From Chitinophagaceae bacterium (GTDB lineage: Bacteria > Bacteroidota > Bacteroidia > Chitinophagales > Chitinophagaceae), in NCBI GenBank assembly GCA_025455205.1, contig JALOMZ010000034.1, positions 1-9,564 on the forward strand: DNA of 9,564 bases, given 5' to 3'. The first letter of the stretch is position 1. The number at the start of each line of letters is the position of its first letter. Under the pieces are notes generated by a model, which saw nothing but the letters and a program-made list of their open reading frames with translations, was not told where the DNA came from and did no database searches. Below, in pieces: positions 1 to 7,204 of this stretch. A program made the position numbers and the translations under genes.

Positions 1-58
1 TTAAAATTGTTAAACCAAACAGCATTGCCGCTCCTCCGTGCGCTATGTTACCCGGTTA

Positions 59-91
59 TTTGGTTGGTTCGCTGCTTTACCCTTACATTTG
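59..91 (+). promoter_or_regulatory. Predicted Bacteroidota promoter of the rimP-nusA-infB operon
   Basis: TTTG at 59-62 and TACATTTG at 84-91 are separated by 21 bases. They match the Bacteroidota sigma-ABfr consensus (TTTG near -33, TAnnTTTG near -7) without a mismatch. If the last G is at -7, transcription would start near base 98 and give a leader of about 61 bases before the rimP start codon. The match and spacing are seen directly; activity is inferred. The rest of 1-158 holds no credible gene. The open frames there run into rimP out of frame. Confidence 0.55.
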
Positions 92-111
92 CATCGGAAT
101 ATGAAGCGACA

Positions 112-141
112 GAAAGGGAACGGACTCCGTTCCCTTTTGCT
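112..141 (+). terminator. Hairpin with T-rich tail in the rimP leader (attenuator or upstream terminator)
   Basis: AAAGGGAACGG (113-123) pairs perfectly with CCGTTCCCTTT (127-137) around a three-base loop. The tract TTTTGCTTTC follows, so the structure has the form of a short intrinsic terminator, though its T run is imperfect. It lies downstream of the predicted promoter and 21 bases before the rimP ATG. It would therefore be in the leader of the operon mRNA and could attenuate it. Alternatively it terminates a gene to the left of the window and the promoter call is wrong. Confidence 0.55.
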
Positions 142-158
142 TTCTACCGACCTGACCT

Positions 159-629
159 ATGGATACAGCAGCACAAATACAACTCATCAGCGAACTGGTA
201 CAAGCCCTGCTGGCAGAACAGCCGGCACATTTCCTGGTGCAGATACGCATCAAACCCACCAACAATGTGAAGGTGTTCATCGATGGCGACCAGGGTGTTA
301 CCATTGAAGATTGCATCAGGCTGAACCGCAAGCTCTATGCCCAGCTGGAGGAAAAGGGCCTCTATCCGGAGGGCGACTTCTCGCTGGAGGTGAGCAGTCC
401 CGGCGTGGGCGAGCCTCTCCTGCTGCAGCGCCAGTATGTAAAAAATGCCGGCCGGCTGCTGGAAGTGAAGACTTCGGAAGGTGCGGTGCTCACCGGCATC
501 CTGCAATCGGCCGATGACAAAGGCATCGTTCTGGCGGTGAGTTCCGGTAAAGGCAAAAAGGCGGTGACCCAGGAACACCACATTCTGTTTGAAAACATTA
601 AAGAGGCAAGCGTTCAAATTCAATTCTAA
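159..629 (+). CDS. rimP: Ribosome maturation factor RimP
   Basis: The 156-residue protein matches RimP in length and layout. An N-terminal alpha/beta domain (about 1-85) ends in the family hallmark EVSSPG (77-82), within a longer conserved stretch from D73 to L87. A smaller SH3-like C-terminal domain follows (about 88-156). RimP binds the free 30S subunit in the cytoplasm and assists late assembly around the S12 region. The ATG at 159 gives the normal family N-terminus. No Shine-Dalgarno sequence precedes it, as is common in Bacteroidota. It is the first gene of the operon, 51 bases ahead of nusA, and that neighbourhood strongly supports the call. The promoter and a leader hairpin lie immediately upstream. 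The residues after EVSSPG are GVGEPL where many family members have a charged GLDRPL-type sequence, a small variation within the normal range. Confidence 0.94.
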   Translation: MDTAAQIQLISELVQALLAEQPAHFLVQIRIKPTNNVKVFIDGDQGVTIEDCIRLNRKLYAQLEEKGLYPEGDFSLEVSSPGVGEPLLLQRQYVKNAGRLLEVKTSEGAVLTGILQSADDKGIVLAVSSGKGKKAVTQEHHILFENIKEASVQIQF

Positions 630-636
630 TAATAAC

Positions 637-663
637 CGGTCCTGAAAAACGAGCACGGGACCG
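637..663 (+). other. Small inverted repeat between rimP and nusA
   Basis: CGGTCC (637-642) and GGACCG (658-663) can form a six-base-pair stem around a 15-base loop in the short gap between rimP and nusA. No T tract follows, so it is not a terminator. It could be an mRNA processing or stability element, or chance. Confidence 0.25.
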
Positions 664-680
664 CAAACCAGCATTTCAAC

Positions 681-1928
681 ATGGCAAGTATTAACCTGAT
701 TGAAGCGTTCCAGGAATTTAAGGATGCTGAAAACATTGACCGTCCTACATTGATGAAGGTGGTGGAAGATGTTTTCAAGACCCTTCTTCGCAAGAAGTAT
801 GGCAGCGACGAGAATTTCGATGTGATCGTAAACGCAGAGAAGGGTGATCTCGAGATCCTCCGCCACCGCATGATTGTGCCCGATGGCGAAGTGCAGGATC
901 CGCTGGCTGAGATTGCCTACAGCGATGCGGTTAAGATTGAACCCGACTTTGAGGTGGGCGAGGAGCTCTTCGAGGAAGTGGACCTGTACGATTTTGGCCG
1001 CCGTGCCATCCTGGCTGCCAAGCAAACACTGGCCAGCCGCATCAGCGACCTGAAAAAGAATGTATTGCTGAAGAAATATGCCGACCGCGTGGGCGAACTG
1101 GTAACCGCCGAGGTATACCAGGCCTGGAAGAAGGAAGCCCTGCTGATAGACGAGGAAGGCAATGAACTGGTACTGCCCCGCAGCGAGCAGATCCCACAGG
1201 ATTTCCTGAAGAAGGGTGAGCCTGTGCGTGCCGTGGTGAAGAAAGTGGAACTGAAGAACAACAGCCCGGTCATCATCCTCAGCCGCACGCACCCCAGTTT
1301 CCTGGCTCAGCTGCTGGAGATCGAGGTGCCTGAAATTGCAGACGGCCTCATCAATATCAAGAAAATTGTGCGCGAGCCGGGCGAAAGGGCCAAGGTGGCT
1401 GTTGAAAGCCTGGACGACCGCATTGATCCGGTGGGCGCCTGCGTGGGCATGAAGGGCAGCCGTATTCATGGCATCGTGCGCGAGCTGAAGAATGAGAATA
1501 TCGACGTGATCAACTGGACCAACAATATCAACCTGCTGGTGCAGCGGGCCCTCACGCCGGCCAAAATCTCCAGCATGCGCATAGACCAGGAGCGCAAACA
1601 CGCCGATGTATTCCTGCCGGCCGACCAGGTGAGCCTGGCCATTGGCAAGCGCGGGGTGAACATCAAACTGGCCTGCGAATTGACCGCGCTGGATATTGAT
1701 GTATTCCGCGACACCGAAGGCGAAGAAGTGGAGTTCGACATCGACCTCGATGAATTCTCCGACGAAATCGATATGTGGGTGATCGACGAATTCAAGCGCA
1801 TTGGTTGCGATACCGCCCGCTCTGTACTCCAACTCAGCGCCGAAGAACTGGAGCGCCGCACCGACCTGGAGAAGGAAACCATTGCCGATGTGCTGCGCGT
1901 GCTGAATGAAGAATTTGAAAAGGAATAG
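681..1928 (+). CDS. nusA: Transcription termination/antitermination factor NusA
   Basis: The 415-residue protein has the full NusA core. The RNA-polymerase-binding N-terminal domain spans about 1-125, an S1 domain about 130-201, KH1 about 230-300 with GMKGSRI at 256-262, and KH2 about 303-370 with IGKRGVNI at 321-328. NusA binds elongating RNA polymerase and nascent RNA, promotes pausing and hairpin-dependent termination, and takes part in rRNA antitermination. The tail (about 350-415) is acidic and then forms one helical helix-hairpin-helix-like module. The two acidic repeats of the approximately 495-residue E. coli protein are not present as such, which is usual for Bacteroidota. The ATG at 681 gives the typical family start MASINLI. 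The gene sits between rimP and infB as in most bacteria. The ylxR and L7Ae-like genes found between nusA and infB in Firmicutes are absent. Confidence 0.98.
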   Translation: MASINLIEAFQEFKDAENIDRPTLMKVVEDVFKTLLRKKYGSDENFDVIVNAEKGDLEILRHRMIVPDGEVQDPLAEIAYSDAVKIEPDFEVGEELFEEVDLYDFGRRAILAAKQTLASRISDLKKNVLLKKYADRVGELVTAEVYQAWKKEALLIDEEGNELVLPRSEQIPQDFLKKGEPVRAVVKKVELKNNSPVIILSRTHPSFLAQLLEIEVPEIADGLINIKKIVREPGERAKVAVESLDDRIDPVGACVGMKGSRIHGIVRELKNENIDVINWTNNINLLVQRALTPAKISSMRIDQERKHADVFLPADQVSLAIGKRGVNIKLACELTALDIDVFRDTEGEEVEFDIDLDEFSDEIDMWVIDEFKRIGCDTARSVLQLSAEELERRTDLEKETIADVLRVLNEEFEKE

Positions 1929-1948
1929 TCAGTCCGGGTTACCCGATG

Positions 1949-1956
1949 TACTTTTG
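1949..1956 (+). promoter_or_regulatory. Possible internal promoter -7 box before infB
   Basis: TACTTTTG matches TAnnTTTG exactly and lies in the 110-base nusA-infB gap, 82 bases before the infB ATG. No TTTG lies at the expected distance upstream: the nearest, at 1914-1917, is 31 bases away. It could add transcription of infB, or it may be chance. A five-base-pair hairpin, GCTGC (2009-2013) with GCAGC (2019-2023), also lies in this gap, 15 bases before the start codon. Its role is unknown. Confidence 0.25.
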
Positions 1957-2038
1957 AACATTAATACTGTATACCCCGCACACCCCACTCGCTGAAGAAA
2001 AACTAAAAGCTGCCGACAGCAGCCATTAAAAGTCCAGA

Positions 2039-4957
2039 ATGTCAGATCAAAAACTACCAAGATTATTAGCAGCGGCCAAGGAGTTTAATATTGGTCAGGA
2101 TACCCTCGTGGATTTCCTGACCGCCAAGGGTTTTCCCAAGGATGAACTGAAGCCTACTGCCAAACTCACCCCTGAAATGTACCTGGCCCTGCAGAAGGAG
2201 TTTCAGAGTGACAAGGTGGCCAAGGCCAAAAGTGATATGATAGACCTGCCCAAGGGTGCAACGCCCGAGGCCAGGAAGAAGAAGGAGGAAGAGGAAATCC
2301 ACTTCCGGAAAGAGGAAAAGAAGGCGGAGAAAGAAGTAGTGGCGGAAGCTGTGGCAGAGCCTGTGGTGGAAGTGGCCCCTGCGCCCGCTGCACCCGCTGC
2401 ACCCGTGGAGGTGGCCCCCGCGCCCGCAGAAGTGACTGCACCCGCAGCGCCGCCCGCCGAAAAGCCTGAGGAGGTACCTGCTCCCAAAGAGGAGCCGGTT
2501 CGTTTGGAAGCCCCTGGCCTGGAATTGCCCAAGGTGGTAGGTAAGGTTGACCTGGATGCCATTGATTCCAGCACCCGCCCGAAGAAAGGAGCGAAAAAAG
2601 CAGAGCCTGCACCTGTGGTTGTTCCGCAGGAGCCTGCAGCCCCGGCCCCGGTAGCTGAAGTGCCCCCGGCCTCTGCGCCTGCACCCGCTGCTCCCGAAGA
2701 GCCCAAGGCAGAGCCTGCCAAGCCGGAAGAAAAAGTTATTGAAAATATCCAGGCCGAGCGCCTGAGCGGTCCCAAGATCCTCGGCAAGATTGAGCTGCCC
2801 GTGGAGCGCGATACCCGCCCCCGTCCGGATGCAGATGCCAAGCGGAAGCGCAAGCGTATTCCCATTGGCGGTAAGGAAGCCGCCACAGATACCCGCGGGC
2901 CGCAAACCCCGGGCCAACAGCGCCCCGGAGGTCCTGGCGGACCCGGACGCCCCGGTCAGCCCGGTGGCGGAGGTCGTGCCGGTGGCGGCCGCGATGGCCA
3001 AAGGGGCGGTGCACAGCGCCCGGGTCAGCGTCGTGAAGACCGCGTGATCGACGAAAAGGAAATCCAGGAAAAGCTCAAGGAAACCCAGGCCCGCCTGGCA
3101 GGTGGCCACAAAGCCGGCAAGAACCGCGCCAAGCTGCGCCGCGAAAAACGCCGCGAACTGGCCGAATTGCAGGAGGGCGAAGCCGACAGCAACCTGCTGG
3201 AAGTGACGGAATTCATCAGCGCCAGCGAACTGGCCTCCCTGATGGATGTGAGCCCCACAGAAGTGGTGGCCAAATGCTTCAGCCTGGGCCTGATGGTATC
3301 CATCAACCAGCGACTGGATGCAGAAGTAATAGAACTGGTGGCCAACGAGTTTGGCTTTGACGTGAAGTTTGTAGGCCTCGAAGATCAGCTGGATGAGGAA
3401 GAGGAAGAAGTGGATGATGAGGAAGACCTGAAGCCGCGGGCGCCCATTGTTACCATCATGGGCCACGTAGACCACGGTAAGACCTCGTTGCTCGACTATA
3501 TCCGCAATGCCAATGTGGTAAGCGGAGAAGCCGGTGGCATCACCCAGCACATTGGTGCCTATGAGGTGACTACTGCCAGCGGCCGGAAGATCACTTTCCT
3601 GGATACCCCTGGTCACGAAGCCTTTACAGCTATGCGTGCCCGCGGTGCCAAGGTGACCGATATTGCCGTGATTGTGATTGCTGCCGATGATGCGGTGATG
3701 CCCCAGACACGGGAGGCCATCAGCCACGCACAGGCCGCCGGTGTGCCCATGATCTTTGCCATCAACAAAATAGACAAGGACGGTGCCAACCCCCAGAAGA
3801 TCTACGAACAACTCAGCCAGATGAACCTGCTGGTGGAAGAATGGGGCGGCAAATTCCAAAGTCAGGAGATCAGTGCCAAGAAGGGTCTGAATGTAGACCT
3901 GCTGCTCGAGAAGATCCTGCTGGAAGCAGAGATCCTCGACCTCAAGGCCAACCCCGACCGCGAAGGCAACGGTACTATCGTGGAAGCTTCCCTCGACAAG
4001 GGCCGCGGTTATGTGGCCACCCTGCTGGTGCAGAACGGCACCCTCAAAGTGGGCGATGTGGTGGTAAGCGGCCAGTATTTCGGCCGCGTAAAAGCCATGT
4101 TCAACGAGCGCAACGGCAAGATCAACGAGGCCGGACCCGCCGCGCCGGCACTCATTCTGGGCCTCAACGGCGCCCCGCAGGCCGGTGAGAAATTCAAGGT
4201 ATACGAAGATGAAAGCGAGGCCAAGCAGGCTGCCTACAAGCGCGGCCAGATACTGCGTGAGCAAGGCATGCGGGCCCGCAAGCATATCACCCTCGATGAA
4301 ATCGGCCGCCGCCTGGCCCTGGGCAACTTCAAGGAACTGAACGTGATCATCAAAGGTGACGTGGACGGTTCGGTAGAAGCCCTGAGCGACAGCCTGGAGA
4401 AACTGAGCACCGAAGAAATTGTGGTGCGCGTGATCCTCAAAGGCGTAGGTGCCGTGAGCGAGAACGACGTTACCCTGGCCAGCGCCTCAGACGCCATCAT
4501 CATTGGCTTTAACGTGCGCCCCAACCAGCAGGCTGCCCGCCTGGCTGAAAACGAAGGCATCGAGATCAAGCAATACTCTGTTATCTATAATGCCATCAAC
4601 GATGTGAAGGCGGCCATGGAAGGCCTGCTGGAACCCAAGGTGGAAGAGAAGGAAGTGGCTTCGGTGGAGATCCGCGAGGTGTTCAAGTTCGACAAGGCCA
4701 CCGTGGCTGGTTGCTATGTTACCTCCGGCAAGATCAAGCGCGACGCCAAGATCCGCCTCTACCGCGACGGTGTGCTCATCTATCCCCGCACCGAAGGTGG
4801 CTTTGCCGAACTGGGCAGCCTGAAGCGTTACAAAGACGACGTGAAGGAAGTGCTCAACGGCATGGAATGCGGTCTCACCATCAAGAACTTTGCTGATGTG
4901 CAGGTAGGGGATACCGTAGTGGCCATTGAAGAAGAGGAAGTGAAGCGTACCCTCTGA
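2039..4957 (+). CDS. infB: Translation initiation factor IF-2
   Basis: The 972-residue protein is a GTPase that places initiator tRNA on the 30S subunit and promotes 50S joining. An IF2_N-type domain lies at about 5-53. A long disordered linker follows, Ala/Pro/Val/Glu-rich at about 90-235 and Gly/Arg/Pro-rich at 286-332. A second IF2_N-like segment lies at about 391-445, then an acidic cluster (450-463). The G domain has G1 GHVDHGKTS (475-483), switch [12 protein letters not shown] (496-506), G3 DTPGHEAF (522-529), G4 NKID (576-579) and G5 SAKKG (612-616). Domains II to IV (about 640-972) complete the factor, ending in the initiator-tRNA-binding C-terminal beta barrel. All GTPase motifs are intact. 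It is longer than the 890-residue E. coli protein because of the linker, which holds a duplicated motif (PKVVGKVDL at 164-172, PKILGKIEL at 245-253). It is the last gene of the operon and is followed by a terminator. Confidence 0.99.
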   Translation: MSDQKLPRLLAAAKEFNIGQDTLVDFLTAKGFPKDELKPTAKLTPEMYLALQKEFQSDKVAKAKSDMIDLPKGATPEARKKKEEEEIHFRKEEKKAEKEVVAEAVAEPVVEVAPAPAAPAAPVEVAPAPAEVTAPAAPPAEKPEEVPAPKEEPVRLEAPGLELPKVVGKVDLDAIDSSTRPKKGAKKAEPAPVVVPQEPAAPAPVAEVPPASAPAPAAPEEPKAEPAKPEEKVIENIQAERLSGPKILGKIELPVERDTRPRPDADAKRKRKRIPIGGKEAATDTRGPQTPGQQRPGGPGGPGRPGQPGGGGRAGGGRDGQRGGAQRPGQRREDRVIDEKEIQEKLKETQARLAGGHKAGKNRAKLRREKRRELAELQEGEADSNLLEVTEFISASELASLMDVSPTEVVAKCFSLGLMVSINQRLDAEVIELVANEFGFDVKFVGLEDQLDEEEEEVDDEEDLKPRAPIVTIMGHVDHGKTSLLDYIRNANVVSGEAGGITQHIGAYEVTTASGRKITFLDTPGHEAFTAMRARGAKVTDIAVIVIAADDAVMPQTREAISHAQAAGVPMIFAINKIDKDGANPQKIYEQLSQMNLLVEEWGGKFQSQEISAKKGLNVDLLLEKILLEAEILDLKANPDREGNGTIVEASLDKGRGYVATLLVQNGTLKVGDVVVSGQYFGRVKAMFNERNGKINEAGPAAPALILGLNGAPQAGEKFKVYEDESEAKQAAYKRGQILREQGMRARKHITLDEIGRRLALGNFKELNVIIKGDVDGSVEALSDSLEKLSTEEIVVRVILKGVGAVSENDVTLASASDAIIIGFNVRPNQQAARLAENEGIEIKQYSVIYNAINDVKAAMEGLLEPKVEEKEVASVEIREVFKFDKATVAGCYVTSGKIKRDAKIRLYRDGVLIYPRTEGGFAELGSLKRYKDDVKEVLNGMECGLTIKNFADVQVGDTVVAIEEEEVKRTL
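2369..2434 (+). repeat. Short in-frame repeats in the infB linker
   Basis: This part of infB encodes an Ala/Pro/Val stretch in which EVAPAPA occurs twice (residues 111-117 and 124-130). At the DNA level the nine-base unit CCCGCTGCA is repeated in tandem at 2384-2392 and 2393-2401, with a partial third copy to 2405. Such units can gain or lose copies by slippage without breaking the frame, so linker length may differ between strains. Confidence 0.6.
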
Positions 4958-4986
4958 TTATTGAATGTGTGAATAATAGTACATGC

Positions 4987-5025
4987 AAAGTCCAACCGGT
5001 AGCCAACCCGGTTGGATTTTTTGTT
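4987..5025 (+). terminator. Intrinsic terminator of the rimP-nusA-infB operon
   Basis: TCCAACCGG (4991-4999) pairs perfectly with CCGGTTGGA (5008-5016) around an eight-base loop. Six T residues (5017-5022) and then GTTT follow. An A-rich flank (4987-4989) can extend the stem into the T run. It lies about 30 bases after the infB stop codon. This is a textbook intrinsic terminator and marks the operon end. Confidence 0.9.
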
Positions 5026-5079
5026 TATTCAGCCTGCCTGCTTCTGCATCAAAATCTATTGTCTTTTAGTCACACGGCA

Positions 5080-5114
5080 AACAGCTGTTGGTGTACTCTG
5101 TTATGCCGGTACAC
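5080..5114. promoter_or_regulatory. Two adjacent dyad symmetries upstream of the secreted-protein gene
   Basis: AACAGCTGTT (5080-5089) is a perfect ten-base palindrome. Directly beside it, GTGTAC (5091-5096) and GTACAC (5109-5114) form an inverted repeat with a 12-base spacer. Both lie in the 271-base gap between infB and the next start codon at 5229. They could be operator half-sites or an RNA hairpin. Nothing else in the gap is clear: TAACTTTA (5157-5164) resembles a -7 box with one mismatch but has no matching -33 element. Confidence 0.3.
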
Positions 5115-5228
5115 TATCAGAAATAACGAGATGTATCAAATATGCGCCGTATGGGCTAACTTTATAAGGGATGCCTGGTTGGTTAGTCTGCCGGAATGGC
5201 CCGGGCTTTTCCCGCCAACCCACGCCCT

Positions 5229-6200
5229 ATGTTTTTGCGCCCCCGCCTGTGTTGCCTGATACTTCTGCTGCTCAGCCTGGTATCTCCGGCGGTGCAGGGT
5301 CAGTATCCGCACCAGGACATGTCGGCCCGATCCACGCAGCAGGAAGCCCTTGACTTTTTGGATGTGCTGCAGGGGCTGGGTCCAAGCCCTTACTGGCCCA
5401 TGGTGGATCCGGAAAAATTTGTGCGCAATCTCCGGCAGAACCTGGTCAACCCCGAAAGGCTGTACCAGGGAAAGCGCACCAATTTCTGCGGCTATGCTTC
5501 CCTTACCTATCTCTTCCTGAAGCGCGATCCGCTGGGCTATGCCACCAGCCTGGTGGAATTGTACCGGGAAGGATCTACCCGCTGCAACAGGGTGACGCTG
5601 CAACCCGGACCTGATGTGCGCCAGGAGGCCGGGGTGATGATGGACCGACGCCACCTGCAGGAGCAGCATGCCGACCAGCTTTGGTTTCTCACGCTGGCAG
5701 ATCAGTTCAAAGCCTATTTGAATGTTTGGGATCCGCGCTTTCAGCCGGGTAAGGAAAATACCATCTGGGCGGCCGTCACTTTTCAGAAATTCAACCGCAT
5801 GATGGAAGGCTTGCTGGGTATTCCCACCATCAGTGACTATAAGCCGCTGGTGCGGGGGCATTCTCCCAACCTGCTGGAGCGATTGGAGGATGGCCTGCGG
5901 GGTGGTGAAATGGTGCTGTATGTTGACAGGAATTTCAAGCGCAGCACCTGGAAGGAATACCTGCTGCCCAGCCATTTTGTGGTGCTCACCGATATGCAGC
6001 CGGTAAACAGCGACAGCCTCTGCCTGACCTATTGGGATTATGGCGCCATCAAGGAATTAACGATACGCAAGAAAGTGCTTTACTCCTCCCTCAGGGGTTA
6101 TACTATTATCCGCCCCGGGCCAACCCGGCACGAAGCCTCCCTGCAGGCCACCGCGAGCGCTTCTGTTGGGCTGGATGCGGTGCTGCGGCAAATGCCCTGA
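5229..6200 (+). CDS. Secreted protein of unknown family, possible papain-like cysteine peptidase
   Basis: I do not recognise this 323-residue protein. A signal peptide is clear: Arg residues at 4 and 6, a hydrophobic core (about 8-20), and a likely signal peptidase I site after AVQG (21-24). There is no lipobox, so a soluble exported protein is expected. The ATG at 5229 is preferred to the in-frame ATG at 5196 because it places the signal peptide at the N-terminus. Three segments suggest a papain-like fold. They are TNFCGYAS around Cys87 with a helix-like stretch after it, PSHFVVLTD around His249 in a predicted beta strand, and YWDYG around Asp270. The order Cys, His, Asp and the His-Asp distance of 21 residues fit C39/papain-like enzymes, but overall similarity is not established. 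It could instead be a non-enzymatic secreted protein. It stands alone between the infB terminator and the transporter gene, 58 bases before the latter. Confidence 0.8.
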   Translation: MFLRPRLCCLILLLLSLVSPAVQGQYPHQDMSARSTQQEALDFLDVLQGLGPSPYWPMVDPEKFVRNLRQNLVNPERLYQGKRTNFCGYASLTYLFLKRDPLGYATSLVELYREGSTRCNRVTLQPGPDVRQEAGVMMDRRHLQEQHADQLWFLTLADQFKAYLNVWDPRFQPGKENTIWAAVTFQKFNRMMEGLLGIPTISDYKPLVRGHSPNLLERLEDGLRGGEMVLYVDRNFKRSTWKEYLLPSHFVVLTDMQPVNSDSLCLTYWDYGAIKELTIRKKVLYSSLRGYTIIRPGPTRHEASLQATASASVGLDAVLRQMP

Positions 6201-6214
6201 TGCGAAATATACAA

Positions 6215-6251
6215 GTGTTAAAGGCGGACGCCTGGTGTTAACTTACTTTTG
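6215..6251 (+). promoter_or_regulatory. Predicted promoter region of the transporter gene with paired direct repeats
   Basis: TACTTTTG (6244-6251) matches the TAnnTTTG -7 box exactly and ends seven bases before the ATG at 6259. GTGTTAA occurs at 6215-6221 and again at 6235-6241, exactly 20 bases apart, and the copies flank a small inverted repeat, AGGCG (6222-6226) with CGCCT (6229-6233). No TTTG -33 element is present. The arrangement suggests a promoter with an operator, but this is inference. Confidence 0.4.
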
Positions 6252-6258
6252 CGCCCTC

Positions 6259-7167
6259 ATGAACCGCAGCTGGTTACCATATTTTGCACTGGCTCTCACC
6301 TCCGTGGTATGGGGTACCACCTGGGTGGCGTCCAAAATTGGCATCAACACGGGTGTTCATCCCTTGTTTTTTTCTGCCCTCAGGCAGATGCTGGGCGGGC
6401 TCTGTTACCTTATCTTTTTTGTAGCCACCGGCAAGGCCGTATGGCCCACCACCCGTCAGTGGGGCTACCTGCTGCTGATGGCCTTCCTGCTGTTTGTGAG
6501 CAGCAACGGCCTTACCACCTGGGGTATCAAATACATCCCCAGCGGGCTGGGTGCCATTATCGGCGCCATCTTTCCCCTGTTTGTAGCCATTATCGACTGG
6601 GTGCGGGGCAGCAAGGACAAACCCAATGTACTCGCCTCGGTGGGGCTGGTGCTGGGCTTTGCCGGTGTGGCCATCATCTTCTACGAGCACCTGGCCGATT
6701 TTGCCAACGCCGATTTCACCTTTGGCATACTGCTGTCGCTAACCGCAGCTTTTACCTGGGCCCTGGGCACAGTTGTAACCACCAGCAAAACGGTGGCCTT
6801 GAACCGCTATTACAGCCTGGGCTGGCAGATGTTCCTGGCCGGGTTCATCCTGGCGGGCATTTCAGTGGGCGCAGGGGTGGCGATGCCGCTGCAAGAAGTG
6901 CCGGCGCAAACATGGTATGCGCTGTCCTACATGGTTACGTTTGGCTCCATTATAACGTTTGGGGCATTCATTTACTCCCTGCAGCACCTGCCCACCACCC
7001 TGGCTTCGGTGTATGCCTATATTAACCCAATGGTGGCTGTGGTGTTGGGGCATTTTATCCTCGGTGAACCCTGGAGCCTGTTCCTGGCCATGGGTGCGGT
7101 GGTAACCGTGCTGGGGGTATACCTGGTGAATGCCGGCTTCCGGAAAGGGAAACCGTTGAAACAGTAA
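6259..7167 (+). CDS. EamA/DMT-superfamily transporter, ten transmembrane helices
   Basis: The 302-residue protein is almost entirely hydrophobic, with about ten predicted helices arranged as two five-helix EamA repeats (about 5-140 and 150-295). Family signatures include the N-terminal VVWGTTWVASK (16-26) and the second-repeat INPMVAVVLG (255-264), followed by a conserved GEP (269-271). DMT-type carriers sit in the inner membrane and usually export metabolites such as amino acids or take up nucleotide-sugar-like or amine compounds; the substrate cannot be read from sequence. The ATG at 6259 is chosen because it gives the normal short N-terminus before helix 1. The in-frame ATG at 6166 would overlap the preceding gene by 35 bases and put the promoter box inside the coding region. 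The gene has its own likely promoter and converges on the flavoprotein gene with 27 bases between stop codons. Confidence 0.93.
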   Translation: MNRSWLPYFALALTSVVWGTTWVASKIGINTGVHPLFFSALRQMLGGLCYLIFFVATGKAVWPTTRQWGYLLLMAFLLFVSSNGLTTWGIKYIPSGLGAIIGAIFPLFVAIIDWVRGSKDKPNVLASVGLVLGFAGVAIIFYEHLADFANADFTFGILLSLTAAFTWALGTVVTTSKTVALNRYYSLGWQMFLAGFILAGISVGAGVAMPLQEVPAQTWYALSYMVTFGSIITFGAFIYSLQHLPTTLASVYAYINPMVAVVLGHFILGEPWSLFLAMGAVVTVLGVYLVNAGFRKGKPLKQ

Positions 7168-7204
7168 ACAGGCGGAACTTACTGCCCGGAGTGGTCAGCC
7201 TGTT
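7167..7204. terminator. Possible shared hairpin between convergent genes
   Basis: AACAGGC (7167-7173) and GCCTGTT (7198-7204) form a seven-base-pair inverted repeat that spans the stop codons of both convergent genes. The 24-base loop and lack of a strong T tract make it a weak candidate for a bidirectional terminator. Confidence 0.25.

Noticed and set aside
13..65. AACCAAA (13-19) and TTTGGTT (59-65) as a hairpin or operator.
   Set aside because: The arms are only seven bases and 39 bases apart, with no T tract. The right arm contains the predicted -33 element, so the match may be chance.
7..307. Two overlapping + strand open frames at the left edge.
   Set aside because: They run through the promoter, the leader hairpin and the rimP start in other frames, with no family resemblance.
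144..1832. A 562-codon open frame on the - strand, antisense to rimP and nusA.
   Set aside because: Its codons are in exact register with the sense genes, so its stops would need TTA, CTA or TCA sense codons, which these genes almost never use. The product is His/Gln/Leu-rich with no recognisable motif. It is a codon-bias shadow.
2923..3034. The GC-rich, glycine-coding repeat-like stretch in infB as a mobile or recombined insertion.
   Set aside because: It is in frame, bordered by normal IF2 linker sequence, and Gly/Arg/Pro-rich linkers are usual in IF2 of many bacteria.
2066..4285. A 739-codon open frame on the - strand inside infB.
   Set aside because: It has the same register effect as the antisense frame over nusA. 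Its sequence mirrors the Ala/Pro and Gly-rich linker and the GTPase domain and shows no domain of its own.
5199..5206. GCCCGGGC followed by TTTT as a terminator.
   Set aside because: The eight-base palindrome has no loop and cannot form a stable hairpin alone. It lies just before the start of the secreted-protein gene, where a terminator is unlikely.
4969..5259. A 96-codon open frame across the infB terminator and the following gap.
   Set aside because: It translates the terminator hairpin and T tract, is rich in Cys and aromatic residues without pattern, and overlaps the better-supported gene at 5229.
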